Below are positions 50,131 through 60,900 of a DNA stretch of 64,000 nt, piece by piece. The position numbers and the translations under genes are program-made. Numbering within the stretch: the first letter of the stretch is position 1; every line of letters begins with the position of its first letter. The notes beneath the pieces are model-generated. The model was not told the DNA's origin and did no database searches. It saw only the letters and a program-made list of their open reading frames with translations. Source of the stretch: Gonapodya prolifera JEL478 (lineage: Eukaryota; Monoblepharomycota; Monoblepharidomycetes; Monoblepharidales; Gonapodyaceae); assembly GCA_001574975.1 (NCBI GenBank), contig KQ965743.1:495660-559659 (forward strand), written 5' to 3'.

Positions 50131-51827
50131 CTATAGACAATCTTGCCTCGATGAGTTCTACGTCCGCATCGAGACACCTTCATTCCGCAAAATTGCCGGA
50201 CGGACCAAACCAATACCATTGCTCCCGCAAGTAAATTACTGTGGTCCTGTGGCATCTTTGTGTTTGGTCCGTCCGGCAAAAATGGCATCTCTGCGTGGCA
50301 CTCTTGACTGATTGTTCTCAAGCCTCTCCGAGTATCCTCGCAAACAAAAAACACACCTGTCCATTGCGCCATCCACAGCGCAGCCACTATGTGAGCGTGC
50401 GCAGAGAGTTCTATATTACGAGGGCAAAATCCAATTACTCGGCAGGACCTGGAATCACCTGAAACGTTGACCGGCACAAAATCGCCAGACAGACCTCACC
50501 CTTCTTGCCATTCTCTATTTGCTGCTAATTATTGTGTACCACGCAGCCCCCATTGGTCCGTCTGGCAAATCGGGTGTTGCAATAAGCTCTTGGGTTTGCA
50601 GACGCAGGCCTGCAAGACGCTGCCAAAATCAGGCCAGAGCGCGTTCCAATCCAACCAAAATACTGTTTCTAAAAATAAATTGGGTTTGGAGTATGTCTAG
50701 CTCGAAAGCGGGAGAGATCGACTCAGCTCAATGCTTTCTCGAAGGGGCTTAACAAGACCTTCACGAACTCGGTTCAACCGGATAGGCCTGAGCGCTCACA
50801 GATCTCCATCATACATGCCAACGTGCTTGTGTTACACCTTTTCCACAGGCTTATCCGGCAAAGCTGGAGTGGCTGTGATGTACCGCGACACCGAACTGGT
50901 TGAGACACCTTCACCAGCACAAAATTGCAGAACAGACCTCACCTGGACTACGCTCCAATCACATACACCATGGAAGCGGTGTTGAGTGTATCCAATGGGC
51001 CCGTCCCAATAAAATAAAGTCGCTGTATGCCTGTCTCGGTCTGACGTTTCCCTCCATCTCACACACCTCGCGGAGTGTTTCAGATCAGAATTGCGCTTCC
51101 ATCCAAAGCACTAATTGTTCACTGTATTTGCGCGGCCTTTCGTGGCCCCTGTGAAGGGTAGACCAACGTCAACCCCAAAGTTCAGACAAGGACGTCCACG
51201 CAACTTTCCAAACCGCAAATCAGCAGGATAGACTTCACTCTCTTCACCGCTCCATTGGCAGCACTGCCGATTCGGTGTTTCGCACTCTCGCTAACTCCGC
51301 CCAGCTAAATTAACACCTCGGCGTTGCAGTGGTGGGTGGCGCGACTCCTGTCCTCGCACATAACATTTCCAAAGAAAAAACGATCACCAAATCCTCCATT
51401 CACAGCTTGGTTATTAAAGAAACATTGACATGGTGTACCATGGCACAAACGCGAACTGGTACGACTCACCGGGCCCATTTCTAAAACATGCCTATTTCCC
51501 AGTAACCTTTGCCGCCAAAAATTTGCCGGACAGGCTTTTCCGGCTTCATCATCCCCTCAGACATGCTACCCCCTTGGTCTGTCCGGCAGATCTGGCATTG
51601 CCGTGTGGTGTTCTTTGGTAGTGGCGACCGCAAGTCCCCTCCAAGCTGACCACTTCGTATCAAAGCTCTCGCAAGGCCATATCCCACAGCTCGGTCGAGA
51701 TTTGGGCTGAACTTTGTAGGTTTCAACTGACTGCCTTATTGTGTCCCATACAGTAAAAAGATCAAATTAAAGAGTAAATGCATTGCAAGTGAGCGGCTGC
51801 ACGCCGTCCAATCGTCCGCGTCGTCGA
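50131..51827. other. Repeat-bearing stretch upstream of the MTFP1-like gene
   Basis: About 1.7 kb with no confident gene. It may contain the missing 5' exon of the MTFP1-like gene. A short motif occurs four times in each orientation (see the repeat entry). Several short ORFs on both strands run through the motif copies without a recognised domain. Confidence 0.45.
50189..51590. repeat. Dispersed short motif in both orientations (inverted repeats)
   Basis: Forward-type copies of GGTCCGTCCGGCAAA-like sequence lie at about 50262, 50553, 50848 and 51573; reverse-complement copies lie at about 50189, 50478, 50921 and 51517. The best pair is perfect over 16 bases: 50195-50210 against 50262-50277, with a 51-bp loop. 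Three of the four pairs are arranged reverse then forward with 50-70 bp between. Forward copies are spaced about 290-300 bp in the first three cases. Could be a hairpin-forming noncoding element, old tandem duplications or remnants of miniature inverted-repeat elements. Confidence 0.7.
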
Positions 51828-52298
51828 TCAGTACTTTTGTTGTGGAACAGGCGCACCGGGCGCTGCCATCTGGTATCCGCCGGGTTGCTGTGTGGTCATG
51901 CTGGCCAACGGATACTTTTGGATTTCGTGCTTCTCTTGGGTGAGAGCAAGAGTCTCGCAGCAGCACGTTGTGAAGCAGTCGGAAGCGCCAGAGCCCTCGA
52001 TACCACGGTTTGCTCGCACCCTTCCGCGTCTCGAGGTGGCGACGATTGCGCAAAGACCGACCATGGAGAGGCAGCTGCGTTGAGGAAAGAACGATGAATA
52101 CGGTGTCTCAACAGGCATCGGAACGTAGTTTGTCACTCACCCATACAAGAAGCCTTGGTTAAAGCAGCTACCGATGCCCTCTTCCTCAGCGATTTGTCCG
52201 TGAACAACGCAGGGAAGGTATGAGGCGGTGAGGCACAAGTCAAGGTTGTCGAAGCACGAGTAAAGGCCCTTGTCAAAGTCACGTCCAGCCTGAGTCAT
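51828..52298 (-). CDS. PLAC8-family cysteine-rich protein
   Basis: Two exons, 52141-52298 and 51828-52074, joined in phase 2, give 134 aa. The PLAC8 domain fills the first 100 residues: FDKGLYSCFDNLDLCLTASY, LPCVVHGQIAEE, then CFTTCCCETLALTQEKHEI. The cysteine clusters and the LALTQE box match fungal PLAC8 proteins. A Pro/Gln/Gly tail follows, ending PVPQQKY. Members are membrane-associated and some affect cell size or metal export; the role here is unknown. The ATG at 52298 is in frame just before the first exon; an alternative is a start codon lying directly before a GTGAGC donor near 52371, which would make M plus AGRDFDKG. Confidence 0.8.
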
Positions 52299-52969
52299 GC
52301 AGCCGAAGTAAAGTCAGTCGATGAAGCGAACAAGAAACAGATGTGGCGTCGTATCCACTGCACAACGAGCTCACCATTTGATTTGTGGGATGAGAAGCGT
52401 GTGGTGAGTGAAGAAGATGAGTTGAGACAATAAGTCGAGGTGAGTGCTCTGCCCATCCGAGAATTTCTGGCCTTCTTAAACGTCTCGAGTTGGTATGAAC
52501 TGTTCCACGGCGTTTTGGTTTGCGCCATACACAGTTCGGAGAACAGGTACTTGTGTAGGGCTTTGTGTACCCGGTCCCTTGATGTTGTCTCTGACCGCCA
52601 AAACACAAAGCCACAAAAACCGTTCTCATAACTCGAAATCAGTTATAATATACATACAGTCATCGGTATATTTCTTTTCTCTTTTCGAAAGCCATTCGGT
52701 CCCATTCGGTCAGCCACAAAGTATTCCGCTTCAAGTAACTTCTTGTTTATTTTTTTGTTAGTGCAACAACTCGTCTTTCTTGTCTTCCCATGTAGTTGCA
52801 TCATCTTCCATCCGAGTCGACTGCAGACTAGCATGCTTCCTTCTTGGCTCAACAAAACTTTAAAGGTTGAAAAACAAAAAAAACGATGTTATTGACATAT
52901 ACATATTTCCTCTTGCACACGTGTTCCCGGGTATCAATAATATTTCCAAAGCAAGGTCGGGCAGACCCC
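52299..52969. other. Intergenic gap between PLAC8 and UBE2H genes
   Basis: A 671-bp stretch holding the PLAC8 promoter and the UBE2H 3' end. AT-rich tracts with runs of A and T are common (about 52620-52760). Nothing coding recognised. Confidence 0.5.
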
Positions 52970-54232
52970 CTACAACTCTAGTCCCGCCGCCTCATCCTCC
53001 TCGAAGCTTTCCCTCTCACTCTCCTCGTCCGATTCAGAAGAGTCGCTGTCATCCCCATCCACGACTTCTTTGGTGGCGTAGCGTTTGACATAGTCTGGGC
53101 GACGAGGACGCGTTCATGAGGAGAGAAAATAAGCACGCCTTTGCAACCACCACAAATGCCCACCTTTCACTTTCGTGTCGTATCCTTGCGGGTCCCTCAT
53201 AAGCAGAGCAGCTGCCTCGCCGTTGAGAGGGTCTGTCGGGTTGGGGTACCGGAGAAGTTGAGGGAGAAACACTTCGAAGATGTTGATCATATCTTTGTGG
53301 TGGTGGTATGTGGGGGCACCTCGTTGGGATGTGCGCGCTCAACTCATAAGAAGGGCTACGTACCAAACATTGGGCTCCACGTTTGGTTGATGACATCAAG
53401 ACAAACAGAGCCGGACCTAGTGTGAAGGTATGGAAACTGTAATGTGACATTTGCATTGCACTCGCTGGACCACGAGGTTCACGCACCGCTCGTCGATGTT
53501 GGGATGAAAAATACGGTTCGTAAATCCAATAGATGGGCTCTTGTAGGGATACTGGTCCTGCAGCTCGACGTGGATTTTCCAGACCCCGTTGGCAAACGGT
53601 GCTGCGACAATGCGAGATACGGAAAGTAAGTACGGACTCAAGAACCTTTGTACGTGAAGCTAGAAAATGGGACGCAACAGTCGTTCCATCTCGTCCTAAA
53701 TTTCGTTGTAGAAGAACGGAGTGTCCAACTTCTCAACTGTGAGCTTGCCACGGACGCTCATGGACACAATGTGGATTCATACACTCCCCACTTATCAAGA
53801 GATTTTCATTTGAAGGCAGTGGATGCATCTCGATCCCCACTTTACGGTTTTCGTCCACCCGCGAACGGCGGTGACTTGTACGTACTGTCTTTTGGTCCAT
53901 GGAACCTCACGTAAAACTCCTGCATATTATCGTTCACGAGCGTCACTTCATAGTCCGACATGAGAAGCTTCATGACGTCTGTCTCGATCCTGAACAACGG
54001 ACGCCAACAAGAAGCAAGCATCTGTGGTGAGCGCTCCAGTCTGATGATCGACGTACACAGCAAACAGAAATAGCGCACCTCCGTCTCGGAGAGCTGATTA
54101 CATGGAGGAGGCCGCGTGGTGAAATTGAGGCAGGTAATGAAGACCACGGGTCGAAATGGTTGCGATGTGAGCGCGTGCGTGAGCTGATGTACCAAAAGAA
54201 CTATTCAAGAGCATGGGCAATCCTGACCTCAT
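52970..54232 (-). CDS. UBE2H: Ubiquitin-conjugating enzyme E2, UBE2H/Ubc8 type
   Basis: Seven exons give 181 aa (human UBE2H is 183): 54228-54232, 54079-54093, 53886-53989, 53487-53601, 53364-53416, 53164-53292 and 52970-53094. The protein reads [16 protein letters not shown], then [34 protein letters not shown] with the catalytic [26 protein letters not shown] and an acidic tail ending AAGLEL. This E2 works with the GID/CTLH ligase on gluconeogenic enzymes in fungi. The coding part begins with a 5-nt exon (ATG plus two bases) followed by a 15-nt exon; both are needed to recover the family N-terminus. The first donor is ATGAG then GTCAGG. Confidence 0.9.
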
Positions 54233-54416
54233 CTTGGAGTGGTTCCTGGATCGTACGACGGGTGTTAAGTTTCGTAAGTGGGTCACGCGACTGGGGATGT
54301 TGGGGTTGCCTGCCCGGTTCGATGAAAATGGAACTCATTTTACATTCATGCACGAGAATAACCTCCGATATTCGGTACACATCAACATCATCGGGCAATA
54401 AACCGAGGATTATTTC

Positions 54417-55977
54417 TTACGATCCCACCCGGGCTCCCGCAGCAGCCAAATGTTCCCCAAGTCTGTACGATCCAATCTTCGCCCAATCTTCCATACACAA
54501 CATGAATTTTAGTGCGAGTTGTGGTAACGGGACTTTGCAAACTCGTACCTATTTTGTTCCTTGTAATGGGCAACGCCCTTCGGAGTTGCCTGAACGCAGA
54601 CTCTGACGTTCCCGTCAAAGCTTCGTTGAGCGATTGCTGATGTTCTTGCTCGAAGGTGCGGATAAGTTTCAGAGCTGCCGCTGCGAGGGAATTCGCGTCC
54701 TGAGGTGTTGTCAAGTGCAGTAGTGGCACGCATTGAGAGTCGCACAGTGTTCGCAAATTAGAATTTACATTTCGTCCCAAAAAGGCAAAAGGGTGAAGTT
54801 ATGCAATCATTTGGCGATTGAGAATCGTGTCGTTGACGCACCTTCCCTTCAACTTTCCCCGCGTCCACATCTTTGGAAGACTCGAGTTGCACATTTCCAT
54901 CTTCATAGTAGTGCACGTAGGCCGATAGGGTGCCCCGAAGAGTACCACCAGTGACGGGGACACGCCATACTGAGCGCCAGAGACCCGTCCTTTGAATGGA
55001 ACAAGTTTGGAGGGATTATAAGAGAAGAGTCCGCCGCGTCCCAACGTTGAGATGGTGTTTCTCGACTTGTGCAATAAAGCAAACCTACCAATAGTTGCTC
55101 GCCGAGTATCTCCCACTGTTCACACACGCCACCAGCTCTCCATCATGCACGAACACTCCGGATCGACCCTCGGGGAAGTGCTCGCGAACGTACTTTTGGA
55201 GGGCGGTATCCAGAGCAGATCTACGTGGGAGAAAGTGGCGTCAAGACGTGGTTATATCTTTGCTGGGCCAATGCAAAGAGCCCGGCTTCGCTCACAACCG
55301 AGACATTTGACATCTGCGATGCCCCCAGATTACGTCCCCCTTGTCATCACCGATTCACGCATTCTTACGAGTGACTCTGCACCTTCCTACGTCCGACCAT
55401 TCCTTTCATTTTGCTGTTCTCGCACATGGGCGACGCACCTCGCCTCTTCATCTTGTCCTTCCGCCACCCCGTTTTCTAATGGTCCCGCCTTTCGGGCGAT
55501 GTGGTCATATTCAAAAGTGCTTGATGTCCGCGGGTCGAAATAGCGCGAGGAAGAATCATGGTTATATTGGGTAAGAAGGACCTTGGTTGGGGCATTGGCA
55601 TCGGCAGCGTAGTGGAAGACATCAGCTCAGCGATCCAAAAATATAAAGCTCGAACAAAGTTCGCAAGGAATGCCACAGAAGTGCTTCTCTCCCAGGCATA
55701 TGAGCTCACCTCGTCCGATGCTCCTTCAGGTTTCACTGGTGTGAGTTGCTCCGTATCGTAAGTGCTAAAAGCACCACCGATCCCACGCTGCAGAAGGTCA
55801 TCATCGTTCAGGAGGGCGCGAACGTCTGACGGCAAAGGAATGAGAGCTTCACTTTTGCTGCAATTGCTCTTGCTGCATTCAAAACAATAGCGCACCATTG
55901 AACACGTCATTGAGCTCTCCCGGCGGGGCTTGAAGCAGGAAATTGGACGCAATTTTCAGCCGCTGGTCTGCGGACAT
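54417..55977 (-). CDS. CAPZA: F-actin-capping protein subunit alpha
   Basis: Seven exons give 280 aa: 55896-55977, 55710-55825, 55439-55581, 55089-55220, 54842-54989, 54549-54699, 54417-54487. It reads [101 protein letters not shown] and [20 protein letters not shown], matching capping protein alpha throughout. Together with the beta subunit it caps actin barbed ends. A possible extra 18-nt exon near 55313-55330 was left out because the shorter join keeps the family spacing. The start codon lies 97 bp from that of the PINCH gene on the other strand. Confidence 0.92.
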
Positions 55978-56076
55978 TGTTTTGGATGCCGAATCTGCAC
56001 AAAGTTAGTGGCACGAGTTGGAAGTGCAAGGTGTTCATCTCCGTCGTCCTCATTTCCTCCCTACCCCTCCTGTTAC

Positions 56077-57644
56077 ATGTCGGTAAAGGTATCGAGCAAT
56101 CAACCAGAATTATCATCATCGATGCTTGGATCAGGCTGTGCGGTGTGTTCCGGATCACTTTCGACTGCTGATCACATTGTGTTTGCTGGAGACAATAGAA
56201 TGCGGATACATAAGGATTGTTTTCTGTTCGTATATTCGGAGATGATATTTCATTGGTTCTCTCAGGGACTGTATCTCTCTCAACTGCTTCAGATGCTACC
56301 AATGTCTACTACCGTTCGCCGCAGGCGTCTATTTTGAGGAGCGAGGTCGATTCTTTTGTGAAGAAGATTACGGGATTATGTACGGGTGAGTTTTCTTCGC
56401 TATCTGTCGAGAGTGGCGATCTATGGAAATGTCGATCTATTCGGGAAAACATCAATGATGGTGGACTCTGTCATGTTGAAGCCCGGTTTGTTCCCAAAGC
56501 TTCCACATATTCATTATCGTACTGAAACTGTTCCCTCGCACCCTCTCAGTCCGCGTTGTGCCCAGTGTGGCGAGCTCATCAAGGGAGCAGCTCTAACAGC
56601 CTGTGATCTTCGCTGGCATCCAGAACATTTTGCATGCGCTGTATGTTCCTCACCTCTTCAAGGTAGAACTTACGCTAAGAGGGATGGTAGACCATGGTGC
56701 AAGGGGTGCGTTGCCAAAGAGAAAGAGGATGGTGAGACTCGAATGTCTTGCATACAGTGAGATTCCATATTATTCCTCAACTCTTCCACCAGAAAATACT
56801 TCGAAGCTTTCCTCTTGTCATCGGTGTAAAAAGCCAATCGCACAAGCGGCGCTGCTCCTCCATCGCGGCCTTCGTTATCACGCGCACCACTTCTCCTGCA
56901 CATCTTGCCGGTGTGAGCTCACACCCGACGCTCGCGAGCACGAGGGAAAGCTCTATTGCAAAGAGCACTACGAGAAGGCAGTCGCACCAAAGTGCTTCGC
57001 GTGCAAGGAAGCGGTCGTGGGAAGGAGCATTGTCGGGATGGGGAGGCACTTTCATCCTGAGGTGTGTGAAAGGCTCAAGTGCAGCAGAAGATGGGCAGTC
57101 CTGAAGCCGTGTTCTTGGATACTGAACTGGTTTTCCTTTCTGCTTGTTTGCTCGATACCCCTTATGAATCAAATCACTTTTTCCAATCGCCATCATCACG
57201 TCACAGCATTTCGTCTGTGCTCGCTGCGAGATGCCTTTTCTTGATTCAACCTACCGGGTCTGGCGCGACATGCCTTACTGTGCGAAACATTACAATGAGG
57301 CCGCTGGAAATGTCTGCGCAAGATGCTTTGAGGCGGTGGAAGGAGAACGTGAGACATTTCTTATTAGTGCACACGCTGGCGCAGGTTACTCATCACGTCA
57401 CATACATATAGCTGTCACTGCTGTATCCAAGACATTCTGCGCAGACCACTTATCCTGTGTGTTGTGTGAGCTTCCTTTGAATCCTAGATCCAAATTTGTT
57501 GAATGGGATCTGCGACCTGCCTGCTCCGACTGCTGGGAGAGTCTGCCGACTGAAACTCGCCGGAGAGCGAATAGATATTTTGAAAATGAGAGAAAGGCGG
57601 AGAAAGAAAGGGAGAAAAAGGAAGGAAAGCGGGAGACTCCTTAA
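56077..57644 (+). CDS. LIMS1: PINCH-type protein with five LIM domains
   Basis: Six exons, 56077-56225, 56293-56385, 56550-56731, 56793-57061, 57207-57348 and 57412-57644, give 355 aa. Five LIM double zinc fingers are present: CAVCSGSL to CEEDYGIMYG; CAQCGELI to CKGC; CHRCKKPI to CKEHYEKA; CFACKEAV to CAKHYNEA; and CARCFEAV to CSDCWESLP. Domain number, spacing and the end KFVEWDLRPACSDCWE match animal PINCH (KFVEFDMKPVCKKCYE). PINCH joins ILK and parvin at integrin adhesions in animals. After the fifth LIM the tail is a charged helix ending GKRETP. The first intron splits LIM1 in the segment DCFLCYQC, which only the chosen splice restores. Confidence 0.9.
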
Positions 57645-57901
57645 AAATTGAATAATCAATTGCTGCAATGAAATTGGGAAGGTGACTGCACCTCAAAACC
57701 TCACCAACAGTGGACATTTAACTCCACCCTATTGAAACAACCCATTGCATTGGCCCATCCACCTTCAGTATCTGTGGGGCTCTGTTGTTCTTTGGATTTT
57801 GTGGAAACCGAGGCCAACTCTCCCAGAGTCCACGGGAGGAAAGCCTGACCATCCACGAAGCAGAGAGTGACCAACGGAACTGGTGGCGCTATAGGCCATG
57901 A
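57645..57901. other. Intergenic gap
   Basis: A 257-bp spacer between PINCH and the TRIP12-like gene, same strand. No other feature seen. Confidence 0.5.
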
Positions 57902-60900
57902 ATGTCGTCGCACAGATCTAGAAGCAGTCACGGCAACTCGCAGGGCGGATCTCACGAGGACTCTCGGCTCCCAAGCTCCCATCCATTCACTCTTCGCAAA
58001 CCTAACGCCCACACTGCCGGAGCAGCCGGCTCTCCCAATAGTGGTATTTCTACCCGCATATCTACCACTGTGGCAGACACTACGCTCTCTGCCCCACCGT
58101 CTTCCCCTTCAGTGGACCAAAGTCAGAAATCGGGAAGATCCACAAGAAGTTCTCGCAAGGCATCATCATCATCTATTGCTTCACAAGCTTCTGCCATTTC
58201 CGCAACTACCTCTTCTGATTTCAACGTAGAGACACCTTCCACGGTCGCTTCATCGAGGTATGTGGATCCAAGTTGACCGCACTTCCATTTGCGGATATTT
58301 ATTCGCTGTACATTTGTCTTCGTACTGATTAATTCCATCTGCTTTTATTGGTTGCCCAATTGACTGTATTCTGGTATCTTCCTTCAGTCGGAAGCGCCCA
58401 CGACCAACATCCATCACTTCGCAAGAGTTGTCAGAGCAGACAGCGGAAGAAGACAAAGGATCACAAACCCACAAAAGCCACCAAAATTTGTGAGTAAACG
58501 GTACGAAACCGTGGAAAAGGCAATGGATGCATTCTATGGACAATTCCAAACTGGAACATTTCGGTATCGCTCGTGGTCATTAATTTTGCGCTGATTTGCC
58601 TAACTGCCAACAGGAAACGCGCCCGTCGCGACTACACGATGGCCAAAGACAAATCTGACAAGCACCTTCCGACTTCCTCGTCTCCTCAACCTCCATCATC
58701 TCACTCCAACCACCCATCTGTTGACTCGACGCCACATTCCCCACCTCCATCGTCTCCAAGCCGGCGGCAAAAGAGATCGAGTCGCGCGCAACGTCCTTCT
58801 TCCCCTCACGTCGGCGTTGATGTGATGGATGTCGATGCAGAAGCGGACGACACCCTCTTGGCAACTTCCTCGGCTGGCCGCAGAAGGAGCAACAAACCCA
58901 ACCCTCTGCTTGCTTCAGGCTCCAACACTTCGGAAGGCTCCTCAGATACCCGACAGAAGAAAGGCAGACGCGGCCGCAAGCAAGGAGAACCTGAGACTCT
59001 CTCCACATCTGATCTTCACAAATCCGAGGGGATAACGAAATGGGAACCATCTGACACTGGCGCCAATCCCAGTGGAGTACCGCTGCGAGGCGAGAGTGTT
59101 CACTCTGGTGGATCAGGAGATGAAATGGCATCAAGTTCCCAGTCCACTGGAACGAATTCAAAAGGCTCGTCATCCGCGAGCACCGCAAAGGGTAAGAGTA
59201 GCAAAAACAAGAAAGCAGTAGAAGATCAAGGACAAGGAAGTCCAGTAACCGCCGAAATGCAACTTCAACAACCAGAGGGAATAGCTGCTGTGGACAATGG
59301 TGCATCAACCTCGAGTTCAGAGCCACATCAGCGTTCAGACATGAACATTGACGAAGAAAATAAACACGATCCACCGAATGGTTCAGCTTCAGAAGCAGAA
59401 GCAGAGACACCCATTGCTCCTCCCCCGCACGTCGCAACGCCTCCACCCTCCTCTTCCACCACTCCACCAACAAACCCCACCGCCCCCCCAGCAAATGTGA
59501 ACAGCTTTTTGTACGGAGTGCAACGCACTACCGGCAATTCGAGTGGACGATTCCGCGAAATGCTGAACAACCTGAAAGAAAGCGAACCGACTATGCAAAT
59601 GGTCGCTCTTCAGGAGTTGGCTGAGGTCTTGAGTATCGCCACAGGTGCGTGCATCATAAACCTCTTTATGCAAGATCCACAAAACTAATACGTTTAATTG
59701 CGTAGAGGATCAGTTTCTTTCATCATCGTCTTCGCGGATGTCAGGATTTGACGTGGACGAATTTGTTCGTGCGCTTGTTCGGATAATCAAGGGACCGGAA
59801 ACAAAGAATGTTGATATCCGAGAGCGACTTCGCGCGGCGGGTATTCCAGACGACTTCCCGTTGGAGTTTGTTGATGAAGGGGTTCTTCAAGATTTGGGTA
59901 TAGCGAGCGGAGGAGATCAAGGCGATAGAGGTATGTTCTTCCAGTTAAATGTTGAGCCTGGCATTTTAATAACGGTGAATACTTTGTCTAAGCAATGCTC
60001 CCTGAACTTATTCTTCTGGCGTGCCGTTGTCTCTCAAATCTGATCGAGGCGCTGCCATCATCCACTTCTCACATTGTTCAAAATGGAGGAATCCCTGCAC
60101 TTGTTTCCAAACTACGGGAGGTTGAATTTATTGACCTAGCTGAACAAGTTCTAGCAGTCATCGACAAATGTGCCCATGACTATCCGACGGCGGTGCTACG
60201 AGCAGATGGACTCTGCGCTTCCCTTCAATATGTAGACTTCTTCGCTCTTGGGACTCAAAGAGTTGCAGTCAATATTGCAGGCTCTGCCTGCCGTGGCCTC
60301 CCAAGTTACTCATATAATTCGGGTGCAAGTTCATCGGCTGGTTCTGGGGGTGAAACGAGCAATCAAAGTAAACAACCGGACCGTCCTGTTATGGAAATGG
60401 TCAAAGAAGTCATGCCAACTCTAGAAAGGCTACTGCAATACGGAGACGCGAAACTTGTTGATGGAGTGGTCCGATGCCTTGGAAGAATCGTCGATTGGGC
60501 TTGGAGACTTGGTGGAGACCAACTAGAGGTGAGCAAAATCAGGCGTATAGAGAGAAGGACTCAGTTGGCTGACCCTTTTCGCCTTTGGACCCCAAGGAAA
60601 TAATAACCCCAACGTTCCTTCAAATAATTGTCCAACTTGTCACCCCTTCGAGCGGACCTGGTGTTGGTACTGGTCCATCAAATATCAATCAACCTATCTT
60701 CGTCCCACTGTTGAGGCTTCTCGCCAATGTTTCGCGCGGCTCAGCCACATTTGCTTACAATTTTACCGCTCAGAATAGCCTTGTCCCTGTTTTACGGGGC
60801 ACACTCTGTGGTGGCACCGTTCCAGACGACCTCTTCTTGGAGGATGACGAGGGAGTTCCGTTGCAAGGAAAGCTCGGCTTTTCCTTATCGGAGCGAGTTG

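Noticed and set aside
50189-51590. CRISPR-like array
   Set aside because: Copies are imperfect, occur in both orientations and have no uniform spacers, and the host is a eukaryote.
55313-55330. Possible 18-nt exon in capping protein alpha
   Set aside because: It would fit in phase but adds six residues where the family has none; the direct join matches family length.
58580-59494. 304-codon ORF on the minus strand
   Set aside because: It is opposite a Ser/Pro-rich exon of the TRIP12-like gene; composition is that of a reverse-complement artefact.
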